Assembly (NCBI GenBank): GCA_024277115.1
Contig: JAJRVW010000117.1
Coordinates: 1-35,360, forward strand
Source: Calditrichota bacterium
GTDB lineage: Bacteria > Calditrichota > Calditrichia > Calditrichales > J004
Direction of reading: 5' to 3'
DNA: 35,360 nt
Shown here: positions 10,401 through 18,170 of the stretch, one piece after another
Numbering within the stretch: the first letter of the stretch is position 1
Layout of the letters: each line of letters starts with the position of its first letter
The notes under the pieces: generated by a model
What the model was told of the DNA's origin: nothing
What the model saw: only the letters and a program-made list of their open reading frames with translations
Databases searched by the model: none
Position numbers and translations under genes: made by a program

Positions 10401-10911
10401 GATTACGCTGGAGCCGCTTGTTCACGGCGGCGGACAGGAGCACGGATTAAGGGCGGGAACCGAAAATGTGCCGTCGATTGTCGGGTTGGGCAAGGCCGCC
10501 GAACTGGCCATCCTGGATATTGAGAAATCAGCCAGAATGCAAATGTTGCGCGATAAATTGCAAGAGGGCATAATGCGATTAATCCCCGAAGCAAAGTTAA
10601 ACGGGGCGGTTGAGGAGCGCCTGCCCAACACACTGAATATGATCCTGCCTGATTTAAGGGGCGAGTCGTTAGTTGTCGCCATGGATCAGCACGGTATTTC
10701 TTTTTCATCGGGATCAGCCTGTAAATCGGGATCGCCCAAACCAACGCATGTATTGATGGCCATGGGGCGGAGCGAGGAAGAAGCCCATTGCGCGGTACGG
10801 CTTTCTTTAAATCATGAAACTACGGAAGAAGATATTGACCGGGTGCTTGAAGAGTTAAAACATGTTTTGGATGAGATCGCTACAACCGTACGGTTTTTGC
10901 CATGCAAGTAG
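7486..10911 (+). CDS. Fusion of molybdopterin oxidoreductase and NifS/IscS-type cysteine desulfurase
   Basis: An 1141-residue protein with two complete enzymes in one frame. Residues 1-~735 are a DMSO-reductase-family molybdoenzyme: [4Fe-4S] cysteines C14, C17, C21 and C47; a likely Mo-ligating C155 in GALCYVS after SPNTMG; bis-MGD binding segments (VVWGANPATDSPP, VVIDPRHTETA); and a C-terminal molydop-binding domain. Polysulfide, thiosulfate and arsenate reductase-like subunits are the nearest in style. Residues ~757-1141 are a whole class-V cysteine desulfurase: YLDNNATT, the PLP lysine K957 in SAHKFHG, and the sulfur-carrying C1079 in SSGSACKSGS. The ATG at 7486 has a GGAGCGGAG box; the frame is open to a TTG at 7432. 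No internal start with a ribosome site precedes the desulfurase part. GC content is visibly higher than in neighbouring genes. No iron-sulfur or membrane partner subunits lie beside it. The desulfurase may deliver the sulfido ligand to Mo; that is inference. Confidence 0.92.
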   Translation: MSSSINLEWKKGICGICPAGCWIEAGMKDGKMVDIRADKSHQLGMICRRGEHAPEMIYSENRLKYPMKRIGPKGSTGPENFERISWDEAYEIIVENLNKIKAESGPEAVSIYTGRGSFELSLCDMFQPKGVAVSSASNVLFPFGSPNTMGVGALCYVSFAMIAPHVTMGRMLVNMFTDMENAEMLVVWGANPATDSPPLDMYRLENAAKRGCDLVVIDPRHTETATRTGAEWVAIRPGTDGALALSMIEVMLDEELYDEDFAENWTHGFDELKTYTQHFRPEVVEKITGVPAEKIRDLARRICKATGAAPVMYTGLEYSNSGIQAIRAVHTLFALAGHLDTPGGIGLAMNDTHFPINRSCNQENPNLDLAVARDKVPIYSDYRGESHASGLVDAVLNEDPYKIRGLVIHGASLLTSWPQTPIWRETLSKLDFQVCIDRQMTADAAYADVVLPATTMFEIDSYMVYGPIFRLREKLVEPVGEARNDYLIMAELAKRLGYGHLYPQSEKELLDFALQGSGYSVQDVKDAGGWVQGDIPMMEYKKWQKGSLRKDGKPGFETPTGKFEIFSTVLDDYGYEPLPKYTEPIEGPQAAPDVAKDFPLVFNSGARPHTDFRSQHHGIKGLNKDNPEPTVELNAKDAQNRGIENGDLVEVRTPRGAVPFRARISENIIKGAVECNMGGGTPVGPKAWQKWNVNELTDLSNYDEISGFPVYKSLLCEVVKIEKGSEEIKSRLKENENVCGVQFNLGGNGRKKSINQKRIYLDNNATTRVADAVREAMQPYLDHVHGNPSSIHGAGRDAKDAVENARRSVAKLLNTKPRRIVFTGSGSEADNMALKGIAFTHRAEGHHIITTKIEHPAILRSCEFLEKIGYKVTYLDVDPHGSITPKVLKAAFTDDTILVSIMMANNETGTILPIKELARVTHERGAIFHTDAVQAVGKIKVDVEALDVDLLSLSAHKFHGPKGMGALYVKKGITLEPLVHGGGQEHGLRAGTENVPSIVGLGKAAELAILDIEKSARMQMLRDKLQEGIMRLIPEAKLNGAVEERLPNTLNMILPDLRGESLVVAMDQHGISFSSGSACKSGSPKPTHVLMAMGRSEEEAHCAVRLSLNHETTEEDIDRVLEELKHVLDEIATTVRFLPCK

Positions 10912-10960
10912 AATTGTTTTAGTACCCAACTTATCTCTGTCTTTAAAGTCCTATTTTTGA

Positions 10961-11070
10961 TGCCATGCCGAGGAACGAAGCATCCCCCTCGAGTATGATA
11001 TCCTTCTCTCCATAACCTGGCTTAATCCCGGTGCGGCTGAGGCTGTAAATCCCGAGAATCTGGGATGACA
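10961..11070. repeat. REP-like element, copy 2
   Basis: It starts with TGCCATGCCGAGGAACGAAG and CATCCCC, and ends with CGAGAATCTGGGATGACA. This is the same arm pattern (TG[TC]CATGC[TC]GAGG...GAAG[TC]ATCCC) as the element at 7138-7306, but more degraded inside. The two copies lie on either side of the fusion gene. Confidence 0.5.
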
Positions 11071-11364
11071 ATAAGCTAAATATGCTCAATCCGAGAATGT
11101 TTTGAGTTATGGACAGGTACTAACTAAAACTGTCTCAATTAATTTAATATATATTGAAAAATTGAATTATTGAGAAAAAACTCGGTTCAATTCTTTTGAT
11201 TAAAACCATAACTCATATTTAAATAAATGCTGAAAGCATTCTGTAAAGGGTTAATGTAAATTTATTTTGCACAATGCCTTGAAACAGAAACTTACGCGGC
11301 ATTAATATTCTTTATGTATTGCCGGATTCGTGTCCCCGGTAATTTCATTCTTTTAATTATTTTT

Positions 11365-11429
11365 CCATACGCTCCTGTATATTTTTTTGCATTAAACTAT
11401 TTTATTTATTAACATACGCATCCGTATGG
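11365..11429 (+). promoter_or_regulatory. Two operator-like palindromes upstream of the TetR gene
   Basis: Site 2 is the palindrome CATACG-N4-CGTATG (11413-11428), ending about 16 bases before the ATG. Site 1 is a weaker copy, CCATACGCTCCTGTAT (11365-11380), 48 bases upstream. A possible TTGCAT / TAACAT promoter pair (11387 and 11410, 17-base spacer) would place site 2 over the -10. This layout suggests autorepression by the TetR protein encoded at 11445. Confidence 0.55.
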
Positions 11430-11444
11430 AAAACGAGTAAAGAT

Positions 11445-11996
11445 ATGCCTGTAAAAAAAGTAACACGAAAAGAATGGCTCTGGATCGGCGTAACATATTT
11501 TGCCAAAGGTGGTTTAAAAGCGCTTAATGTGGAAAAAATGGCTAAATCGCTTAAATGTACCAAGGGTAGTTTTTACTGGTATTTTAAATCCCGTGAAGAT
11601 TATATAAAGCAATTAATTGATCTGTGGGCGGCAGAAGGAACTGAGTCATTTATTGATAATACGGGGTCCGAACAATCGCCTAAAGAAAAATTGAGAAAAC
11701 TTATAACAGAAGTGTTTAGAGATCGCCGGGGTGCTGATTTTGAATTTTACCTGCGTCATTTAGGGCAAAAAAAGCCGGAGATAAAAGAGCTTATTTCAAA
11801 AACAGAAATGCGACGAATAGCCTTTATGGCCGGTTTGTTAGAGGAAGCGGGTATTGAGGATTCCCGGATGAAGGCCGAGATAATGTATTTTTATTATTTA
11901 GGTTGGTATGAGCATAATAAACACACTCCTGCAACAGATATAATTATTGCAGAGGCATTGCAGAGAATTTCATTTATTTGTGGCCTGGATTTGTGA
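11445..11996 (+). CDS. TetR/AcrR-family transcriptional regulator
   Basis: A 183-residue one-component repressor. The N-terminal helix-turn-helix is clear (VTYFAKGGLKALNVEKMAKSL, then KCTKGSFYWYFKSREDYIKQL), followed by an all-helical ligand domain of normal length. Two palindromes of the form CATACG-N4-CGTATG lie just upstream and are the likely operators. A PNPOx-like flavoprotein and a DUF3995 membrane protein follow on the same strand after 80 bases and are the natural candidates for its regulon. The ligand cannot be told from sequence. Confidence 0.9.
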   Translation: MPVKKVTRKEWLWIGVTYFAKGGLKALNVEKMAKSLKCTKGSFYWYFKSREDYIKQLIDLWAAEGTESFIDNTGSEQSPKEKLRKLITEVFRDRRGADFEFYLRHLGQKKPEIKELISKTEMRRIAFMAGLLEEAGIEDSRMKAEIMYFYYLGWYEHNKHTPATDIIIAEALQRISFICGLDL

Positions 11997-12076
11997 ACCG
12001 ATATGTTTTTTTAAGCTTGGCCGACTGGATTGTGTGGGCACGATTAAGATAATCATTTTAAGGATGAATTTGTAAT

Positions 12077-12565
12077 ATGGATATAAGTAAAGACTGGGAT
12101 AAAATTCGAGGACATTTCCGGATTTGTTTTAAAGCAAATTTCCATGTGGCGATTGCTTCTGTAGATGCGGAGAATAATCCTACTGTCACCCCAATTGGCT
12201 CTCTCTTTTTAGGCGAAAACCAGGCCGGTTTTTATTTTGAGAAATACCCGTCAAAATTGCCAAAGGCTGCAAATATGAACAATAAAATATGTGTTTTGGC
12301 GGTCAACAGTGGACGCTGGTTTTGGATAAAATCTTTGTTATCGGGAAAATTTAAAAGTTATCCGGGCTTAAAGCTTTATGGCCAACTTGGAGAGAGCAGG
12401 CAAGCGACCCAAAATGAGCTTCATCGATTGCAACGCCGAATGCGCATGAGCAAAGGGATGAAAGGCCACACCTATTTATGGGGAAATGATATGGATAGGG
12501 TTCGTTTAGTAACTTTTTCCAGGGTAGAAAAAATAAATTTAAAGAATATGACAAAAGGGTTATAA
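12077..12565 (+). CDS. Pyridoxamine 5'-phosphate oxidase-like flavin-binding protein
   Basis: A 162-residue member of the PNPOx-like split-barrel superfamily. The N-terminal strand pattern FHVAIASVDAENNPTVTPIGSLFLGENQAGFYFE is typical of FMN- or F420-binding split barrels, and the C-terminal part is basic and helical. It is about the length of the general PNPOx-like proteins and lacks the C-terminal dimerisation domain of true PdxH, so the substrate is unknown. An AAGGA box lies some 12 bases before the ATG. The DUF3995 gene starts one base after its stop, so the two are almost certainly co-transcribed, and both follow the TetR gene. Confidence 0.75.
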   Translation: MDISKDWDKIRGHFRICFKANFHVAIASVDAENNPTVTPIGSLFLGENQAGFYFEKYPSKLPKAANMNNKICVLAVNSGRWFWIKSLLSGKFKSYPGLKLYGQLGESRQATQNELHRLQRRMRMSKGMKGHTYLWGNDMDRVRLVTFSRVEKINLKNMTKGL

Positions 12566-12566
12566 A

Positions 12567-12983
12567 ATGGAATGGATGACAATCGCAGGTATTTTGATCT
12601 TTGGGTTTCTTAGTTTGCTTCACTTTTATTGGGCCTTTTCCGGACAACCGGTCAGCGCAAAAGTTATACCCGTTATTGAGGGGAGAAAATCTTTTGAGCC
12701 GGGCATGTTTCTTACAATTCTAGTGGCGCTGGCGCTCGCTGTTTGTGGGATGGTGCTTTGGGTGCTGGGATTTTACTCTTCGGATAATTTTCCATTTTTT
12801 GATTATGTTGTCATTGCAGGCTGGGTTTTGTCGGCGATCTTTTTACTTCGGGCCATCGGTGATTTTAATAGCGTTGGGGTGTTTAAAAAAAATAAGAATT
12901 CTGAGTTTGCAAAGTATGACACACTGTTTTATTCGCCTCTTTGCTTTGTGCTAAGTATGATGTTTCTTTTGTTGTTGATATAA
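12567..12983 (+). CDS. DUF3995 family membrane protein
   Basis: A 138-residue inner-membrane protein with four predicted helices (about residues 4-24, 48-68, 77-97 and 120-138). Typical DUF3995 features are LLHFYWAF in helix 1 and the later LLRAIGDFNSVGVFKK followed by FAKYDTLFYSPLC. The function of the family is unknown. It is the last gene of the TetR / PNPOx-like / DUF3995 set, one base after the preceding stop, and is followed by a strong terminator. Confidence 0.8.
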   Translation: MEWMTIAGILIFGFLSLLHFYWAFSGQPVSAKVIPVIEGRKSFEPGMFLTILVALALAVCGMVLWVLGFYSSDNFPFFDYVVIAGWVLSAIFLLRAIGDFNSVGVFKKNKNSEFAKYDTLFYSPLCFVLSMMFLLLLI

Positions 12984-13001
12984 TAAAAGGCAAAACAATA
13001 T

Positions 13002-13034
13002 AGATGCCATCACTTAAAGTGCTGGCATCTTTTT
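13002..13034 (+). terminator. Terminator of the TetR-PNPOx-DUF3995 operon
   Basis: AGATGCCA (13002) pairs with TGGCATCT (13023-13030), with an inner CACT/AGTG stem, followed by TTTTT. It lies 18 bases after the DUF3995 stop. Confidence 0.85.
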
Positions 13035-13039
13035 AGCTT

Positions 13040-13154
13040 GTTTACAAACTGAGTTTGTGAACGAGATTGCTAAGAAGCTTGGCTTCGGAAACTTTGTAGG
13101 TAAAAACGAAACAAGGTTTATGTTCAATTGCATTCCAAATCGGGCGATTTGGAA
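13040..13154. repeat. Cluster of four consecutive palindromes
   Basis: Four stem-loops stand one after another between convergent operons. GTTTACAAAC-tga-GTTTGTGAAC lies at 13040-13062. GAAGC-ttg-GCTTC lies near 13072. AAACTTTGT pairs with ACAAGGTTT around 13089-13120. TTCCAAATCG-gg-CGATTTGGAA lies at 13133-13154. None carries a T run, so they are not simple terminators. The block may be an intergenic repeat unit or a structured RNA; no second copy is seen in this window. Confidence 0.45.
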
Positions 13155-13175
13155 CGAGGGGAAAGACCATAAATT

Positions 13176-13218
13176 AAAAAAAGGCAGCTGCCTAATATCT
13201 TCAGACAACCACCTTTTT
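13176..13218 (-). terminator. Terminator of the M16 peptidase operon
   Basis: On the minus strand AAAAAGGTGGTTGTCT pairs with AGGCAGCTGCCTTTTT around a 9-base loop (16 pairs including wobbles), and the 3' arm continues into a T7 run. It lies about 40 bases after the stop codon at 13258. Confidence 0.75.
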
Positions 13219-13257
13219 ATATAAATTCAAAGATTCAGTAATTCAATGCACGTGTTC

Positions 13258-14811
13258 TTACTTAAACGTGTCTGCCGAATTAATAATATTTACTGATTTT
13301 ACGTTCAGTTTATAATTGGCCACTTCATCATCCTCGGCCAGTACCTCGGCAGGCAAGCCTGATTTAACAAGGTTGGAGTAACTCATCGGTGAAGGCTGAT
13401 TTTCAAGTAAGCTCTTTGCCAAAGGTTCTGCTTCGCTCTCATCGGTAACAATCGTGACAAACATATTATCTGTCTGCCAGTACTTTTTAATGGCATTGTT
13501 AACATCTTCCAAAGTCAGTTTTGCCAACAAAGCATCTACCTCTTTCAGATAATTTTTACGGCCATAACAACGAGAGTCCATCATCCAGCCCAATTGTTGT
13601 GCCGGAGTTTGTGCGTATAATTTAATATAGCTGCGCAGGAAGTCACGTGTCTCTTCAAAGGCCTTTTCATCCATCCCGTTTTTGATCATTAAATCAAACT
13701 CACGGATGGCCATTCTTAGTGCAAAATGGGCGTGGCCGATATTAATATCTGCCAGTTCCTTGTACTGTCCCTTTAATTGTTTGGCAATTTGTACAGGCCG
13801 TATCCAAATCGAAAAATAATTAGAGCTGCGCGGCACGCCGGACGCAGGCAACATATTACCGCCACCATTGTCGTACCATTCAATATAAGAATAATCACCA
13901 TAATTCATGGAACGGGTTTCACGTATTTTTTGATAAAGGCGCGAGTAGGATTTACGGTGCTCGCCCATCCAGGAGTTGGCCACCATCAATGCGGAAAAAT
14001 CATCATTTGCACGGGTGATGGAAAGTGGTGCGCCCGTAAAAATAGCCGAGCCGAAAGCGCCTTTTTTAGAGATTATTTCAACTTCTATACCATCGGGTGT
14101 GCGTGCCTTGCCCGGTGCAGGGATTACAGGTTTCGTATCCGGCAGTGTGCCCATGTCTTTTTTAAGGCGTTCTAAAAATGCAGGTGAATAATTACCGGCA
14201 ATGCCAATTGAAAGGTTGTTTTTGGTAAAAAAGTTTTTATAATGATCCTTAACATCGTCCAATGTAATCGATTTCACACTTTCAGACGTGCCTTGCTTCA
14301 TGTGTTGATAATTGGTGCCCCGGAACAACAAATCTTCCAACGCTTTTTTACTATACTCTTCATCCGATTGTGCGCGGATGCCTTGATCAACATAATTTTG
14401 TTGATTGGTCATAACCCGTTTAAAGTCATTTTCATCAAATGCCGGGCTCAAGATTACATCATGTAAAATGGGGTAGAATTCGTCGGCAAAATCAGCGGGC
14501 ACCTGAAATGTGAAAACGGTAACCTCTTTATCCACGTTCGCACCGTATCCTGCGGCCCATGGGTAAAGTTTATCCTGGATTTCGCTAAAACTTAAATCTC
14601 CTGCACCACCGCCGGAAAGCATGGAAGCGGTCGCCACAGTTAGGCCTTCTTTGCCGGCCGGGTCACTAATGGAGCCATTTCGGAACATCAACTTTACAAC
14701 TATTTTGTTACTGTTTGGCATTTTCAGCTCAACAACATCTTGTTTTTTAGCACACGAAAAAAAGATAAAGGTGGTTGCTAAAAATAGTGCGATCATTTTG
14801 AATTGTTTCAT
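13258..14811 (-). CDS. M16-family peptidase-like lipoprotein, non-catalytic partner
   Basis: A 517-residue M16 (pitrilysin/insulinase-like) protein. It has a lipoprotein signal (hydrophobic run ending FFSC, C20) and two M16 half-domains. The first half keeps the fold (VVKLMFRNGSISDPAGKEGLTVATASML), but the place where active members have HxxEH is filled by non-metal residues, so zinc peptidase activity is not expected. The second half (IGIAGNYSPAFLERLKKD, then RSYSRLYQKIRE-like segments near residue 290) resembles the substrate-holding domain. The gene overlaps the upstream HxxEH-bearing M16 gene by ATGA. Such active/inactive M16 pairs form heterodimers or heterotetramers in mitochondria and bacteria. 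It is likely attached to a membrane facing the periplasm. Confidence 0.85.
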   Translation of the reverse strand: MKQFKMIALFLATTFIFFSCAKKQDVVELKMPNSNKIVVKLMFRNGSISDPAGKEGLTVATASMLSGGGAGDLSFSEIQDKLYPWAAGYGANVDKEVTVFTFQVPADFADEFYPILHDVILSPAFDENDFKRVMTNQQNYVDQGIRAQSDEEYSKKALEDLLFRGTNYQHMKQGTSESVKSITLDDVKDHYKNFFTKNNLSIGIAGNYSPAFLERLKKDMGTLPDTKPVIPAPGKARTPDGIEVEIISKKGAFGSAIFTGAPLSITRANDDFSALMVANSWMGEHRKSYSRLYQKIRETRSMNYGDYSYIEWYDNGGGNMLPASGVPRSSNYFSIWIRPVQIAKQLKGQYKELADINIGHAHFALRMAIREFDLMIKNGMDEKAFEETRDFLRSYIKLYAQTPAQQLGWMMDSRCYGRKNYLKEVDALLAKLTLEDVNNAIKKYWQTDNMFVTIVTDESEAEPLAKSLLENQPSPMSYSNLVKSGLPAEVLAEDDEVANYKLNVKSVNIINSADTFK

Positions 14812-16151
14812 TTAACACCCCCGTTCTTATCTTCAGAGATTGTTGCAATGGTCAAGCCATCGGCAACAAAATATTTATTGGCCACCATTTTAATATCGTC
14901 TACAGTTACTTGGTCGTAGAGCGTGTAAAGCTTGTTTAACGATTCAGGGTCGCCGGTGAGCATAATGTAATGGCAAAGAGAACCGGCCAATGTACTGGGA
15001 TCATCGATACTCATGGCAAAGCGGTATTTTAGGTTAGATTTTGTTTTGGCCAGTTTATCGGGATCAACACCGTTTTGTTTTACATTTTCAATGGCCTTTA
15101 TCACTTCATCCTTAAAATATTGTAAATCGTTTTTGTCGACAAGCGATCCTTGGATTGAGAACAAATTCGGATCACGCGAATCACCCGCACCGCCACCTAA
15201 AAAGCGTGCTTTACGCTCTGTGATAACCAGTTTTTTGAAAAGCTCTTAGGTGTTCGAGAAAATAATTGAAGAGAGGACATCCAGTGCCGGCATATCAATT
15301 TCATTATCCTTAAAGGCCGGTCCTTTGTAATTAAGGCTTATATAAGGTGGGATTTCACCGTTTTGGAGATGCACATATCGTGTCCCTTTTTGCTTCGGCT
15401 CTTCGGGCACAACAGAGATATAATTTCCCGCTTCCCAATCACCAAAATACTTTTCGGCAAGATTGTTTACTTTCTCAGCTGTAATATCGCCCACTACAAC
15501 AACGGTACAATACTCCGGCCGGTAGTAGCGGTTGAAAAACTGGCGTGAATAATCATACTGATTGGGCATGTCTACAATATCTTTAAAAAACCCCATGGTT
15601 GTGTGTTTATAAGTGTGTACATCAAACGCAGCATCCTGCATTTTTTCGCGGATACGCTGATAGGGGCTGGCATAATTTTTTGTGTATTCGCCTTTAACTG
15701 CGCCGGCTTCTGTTTTAAAACCATGCTCGGAATAATTAAGGTTCATAAAACGGTCGGATTCCAACTCGAACATGGTTTCCAGTTTCTCGGCATTCCCGGT
15801 AATGTGGTACATGGTACGGTCTTGCGTGGTGTTGGCATTGGCCGATGCACCAGTCGATTTTAACACTGCGCTGTATTCGCTTTTAGAATATTTATCGGTC
15901 CCACGGAACATCATGTGTTCAAAAAAGTGGGCAAACCCGGTCACGCCTTTTTCGACTTCGTTGCGCGCGCCAACACGCACTACGATATAAAAAGCGACCA
16001 GTCCGGGGCTGTCAAAAGGGACGGTGACAACATTTAGGCCATTGTCCAGCTTATGTTGATAAATGGGATATGGTAATATTTTATCTGAAGCGAGGGTGCT
16101 ACCGATAAAAATAAAAGCCATAAGAATAGCGGCATAAAATCTATGCTTCAT
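14808..16151 (-). pseudogene. Catalytic M16 zinc peptidase interrupted by an in-frame TAA
   Basis: Start at 16151, where an AGGAGG box precedes an ATG and a signal peptide (MKHRFYAAILMAFIFIGSTLAS); the frame is open 26 codons further up without one. The zinc motif H75-FF-E78-H79 is intact, followed by the usual ELESDRFMNL and KTEAGAVKGEY segments. The frame stops at TAA (15246-15248) after LDVLSSIIFSNT. It then continues in the same phase as ELFKKLVITERKARFLGG down to 14808, where it meets the partner M16 gene by ATGA. Homologues have a Ser/Arg-Leu-Tyr-Lys-Lys-Leu stretch exactly here, so only one codon seems changed. If real, the protein would lose its C-terminal substrate-holding domain. 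Periplasmic peptidase; substrate unknown. Confidence 0.85.
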
Positions 16152-16386
16152 GCTTCCTCCTAAGGGGTATTTTGATGGATTGGATTTATTGTTTTGATTT
16201 GACCTCCCACTTACGGTCTTTAGAATCAAAAAGTTACATTTATTATTGAGGAAATCTATTTAATTTAAAGTTTATATTTTTACTTTCAAATAGAAAAGTA
16301 AATCTAAAATTTGTTTGGGATGATTAACGCAAAATTATTATGTTTGATTACTAGCCGGCTGAAAATAATTAAAGGCCTGATCCTTT

Positions 16387-17163
16387 ATGTTGATAAAAAG
16401 AACTGTTCTAATCTTGACCCTTTGCTTTGTTCCACACCTTTCCGGGCAAACAGGGCATACGGTTTTTGCCGCAACGGGCGTAAACCATACAGCTGTTAAA
16501 AATTATCAACTTTCACCCCTAAATTATAGTGGCAACGGTTTTCCCGTTACTTTTGGATATATTTATAAAAGCACAATTGGAAAACATTCTTTTATGGTGG
16601 ATTATGTGAACCCGGTTATTAAATCTGTGTATGGAAATGAAGGAGGGCAGCTCTTCTTCAGCTTAAAATATTATTTTGAATCAATGCCTTTAAAATTTAT
16701 TGTACCGTCAATTAATTATCATTTTTTATTGGGGCTAAACGAATCTTTTTTCCCTGTTTTTAATCAGGTGGGCGGAGGTGAAAACAATTTTCTATTTAAC
16801 AGAATGTCCTTTGATTTTGGTTTTATGCTAAACCGGCCACTAAATGAAAAGTCCAATCTTGAGTTCCGTTTTATTATTCCTATCGTTTCCTATATTATTC
16901 GCTCGGGATATGCCCACACCCTTCCGGGTAAATATTTGGGAGAAGAAAACATTACTGCGCTTAAATTCTTAAAAAGTGGCAACTGGGATTTTTTTAAAGA
17001 CTTTTGGGCATATGAGTTAGGGGTGAAACTTAAATATTCTAAAAATAAAAACTGGTTGCTGGTCCCGGAATATAAAATAGACTACTTTTCTCATAACTCA
17101 TTCAAGGGAAATATTAAGACAGTTTTTCAATCGTTCATTCTAAACCTGGGATATGAATTTTGA
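16387..17163 (+). CDS. Secreted outer-membrane-barrel-like protein, unknown function
   Basis: A 258-residue protein with a signal peptide (MLIKRTVLILTLCFVPHLSGQ) and then a run of alternating, aromatic-rich strands (FPVTFGYIYKS, HSFMVDYVNPV, QLFFSLKYYFES, RMSFDFGFMLNR, NLEFRFIIPIVS). It ends with the C-terminal Phe in FILNLGYEF, a usual outer-membrane barrel signature. No family is recognised. The following S41 peptidase lipoprotein starts inside its last codons (4-base overlap), so the two are translationally coupled and probably work together at the outer membrane. Confidence 0.65.
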   Translation: MLIKRTVLILTLCFVPHLSGQTGHTVFAATGVNHTAVKNYQLSPLNYSGNGFPVTFGYIYKSTIGKHSFMVDYVNPVIKSVYGNEGGQLFFSLKYYFESMPLKFIVPSINYHFLLGLNESFFPVFNQVGGGENNFLFNRMSFDFGFMLNRPLNEKSNLEFRFIIPIVSYIIRSGYAHTLPGKYLGEENITALKFLKSGNWDFFKDFWAYELGVKLKYSKNKNWLLVPEYKIDYFSHNSFKGNIKTVFQSFILNLGYEF

Positions 17164-18170
17164 AAAGAGGTTTAGCTAAACTCATTTTAATTTTATTGAT
17201 TTTAAACTCATGTTCAGAGTGGTTTGTCGGTGCAGATGTAGAAGATACCCCACAAAATAATTTTGATACATTATGGAATGATTTTGATCATTTTTATCCC
17301 GCCTTTGGATATAAAAAAGTGGACTGGGATTCGCTCTATTCTGTTTATTCGCCGCAGGTGGACAAATATACCAACGATGATGAATTGCTGGATGTTTTCA
17401 GTGCAATGTTGGATAACTTGCATGACGGGCATGCTGATCTTCCCGGAAGGTATAGCTATCAAGGGCAATGGAGGACGGCCCCTAAAGATTTTTCTTTGGA
17501 AGTTGTAAAGACAAAATATTTAAACAATAGCTTCTCTACTGTCGGCAGAACAATCTATTATGGGAAACTGGAACCGGAAATCGGTTATATTTACATTCGC
17601 ACTTTTTCCGGAAATGTGGATGTTTCTGTTTTTAAAGGCATCGATAAAATTATTCGTTCCTTTGGCGCTATTCCTTCGGTAATTATTGATGTCCGTGATA
17701 ATGGCGGTGGAAGTTCAAATAACGCCGATATTATTATCGCCCGTTTTGCGGATAAAAAACGTCTTACCTCCTGGTGGCAATATCGAACGGGAAAAAATCA
17801 TTCTGATTTAAGCGTACCAATCGCCGCATATCTTAAGCCGGAAGGTATTTTGTTCTCTGGTAAAGTTGCTGTTCTAACCAATGTGCGTTGTTTTAGTGCA
17901 ACCGAACATTTCGTTACGTCCATTTCTGTGTTTCCGAATGTAATCTTAATTGGCGATTCGACAGGTGGCGGTACAAATGGCCCGTTTTATAGAGAACTGC
18001 CAAATGGTTGGATATTCAGGGTTCCGCGCTCGGTAACATTTACGGCTGATATGGAAGTAATTGAGGATGTGGGTATAATCCCGGATATTCTTGTTTTAAA
18101 CAAGGAAGAAGAGATAGCGAATGGGCGTGATGCAATCCTGGATGCAGCGATTGAATACTTGGGCCGGTAA
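17160..18170 (+). CDS. S41-family peptidase lipoprotein (tricorn/CtpA-like)
   Basis: A 336-residue S41 serine peptidase. It starts at TTG, overlapping the barrel gene by 4 bases. A lipoprotein signal ends at LILNSC (C18). The N-terminal helical region (LWNDFDHFYPAFGYKKVDWDSL, then LLDVFSAMLDNLHDGHADL) matches the tricorn-like cap. The core shows EIGYIYIRTFSG, the VIIDVRDNGGGSSNNAD loop, and the nucleophile S246 in RCFSATEHF followed by GDSTGGGTNGP (described by motif). I do not see a PDZ domain between cap and core, so substrate entry may differ from CtpA. Acts in the periplasm or at the outer membrane; substrate unknown. Confidence 0.85.
   Translation: MKRGLAKLILILLILNSCSEWFVGADVEDTPQNNFDTLWNDFDHFYPAFGYKKVDWDSLYSVYSPQVDKYTNDDELLDVFSAMLDNLHDGHADLPGRYSYQGQWRTAPKDFSLEVVKTKYLNNSFSTVGRTIYYGKLEPEIGYIYIRTFSGNVDVSVFKGIDKIIRSFGAIPSVIIDVRDNGGGSSNNADIIIARFADKKRLTSWWQYRTGKNHSDLSVPIAAYLKPEGILFSGKVAVLTNVRCFSATEHFVTSISVFPNVILIGDSTGGGTNGPFYRELPNGWIFRVPRSVTFTADMEVIEDVGIIPDILVLNKEEEIANGRDAILDAAIEYLGR

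Larger units (their letters stand above)
10912..11444. other. Gene-free spacer downstream of the fusion gene
   Basis: About 530 bases without a coding frame. It contains the second REP-like copy (10961-11070), then AT-rich DNA with an imperfect CTCAAT...ATTGAG inverted repeat near 11135-11175, and the operator region of the TetR gene at its right end (11365-11429). No terminator is obvious after the fusion gene. Confidence 0.6.
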
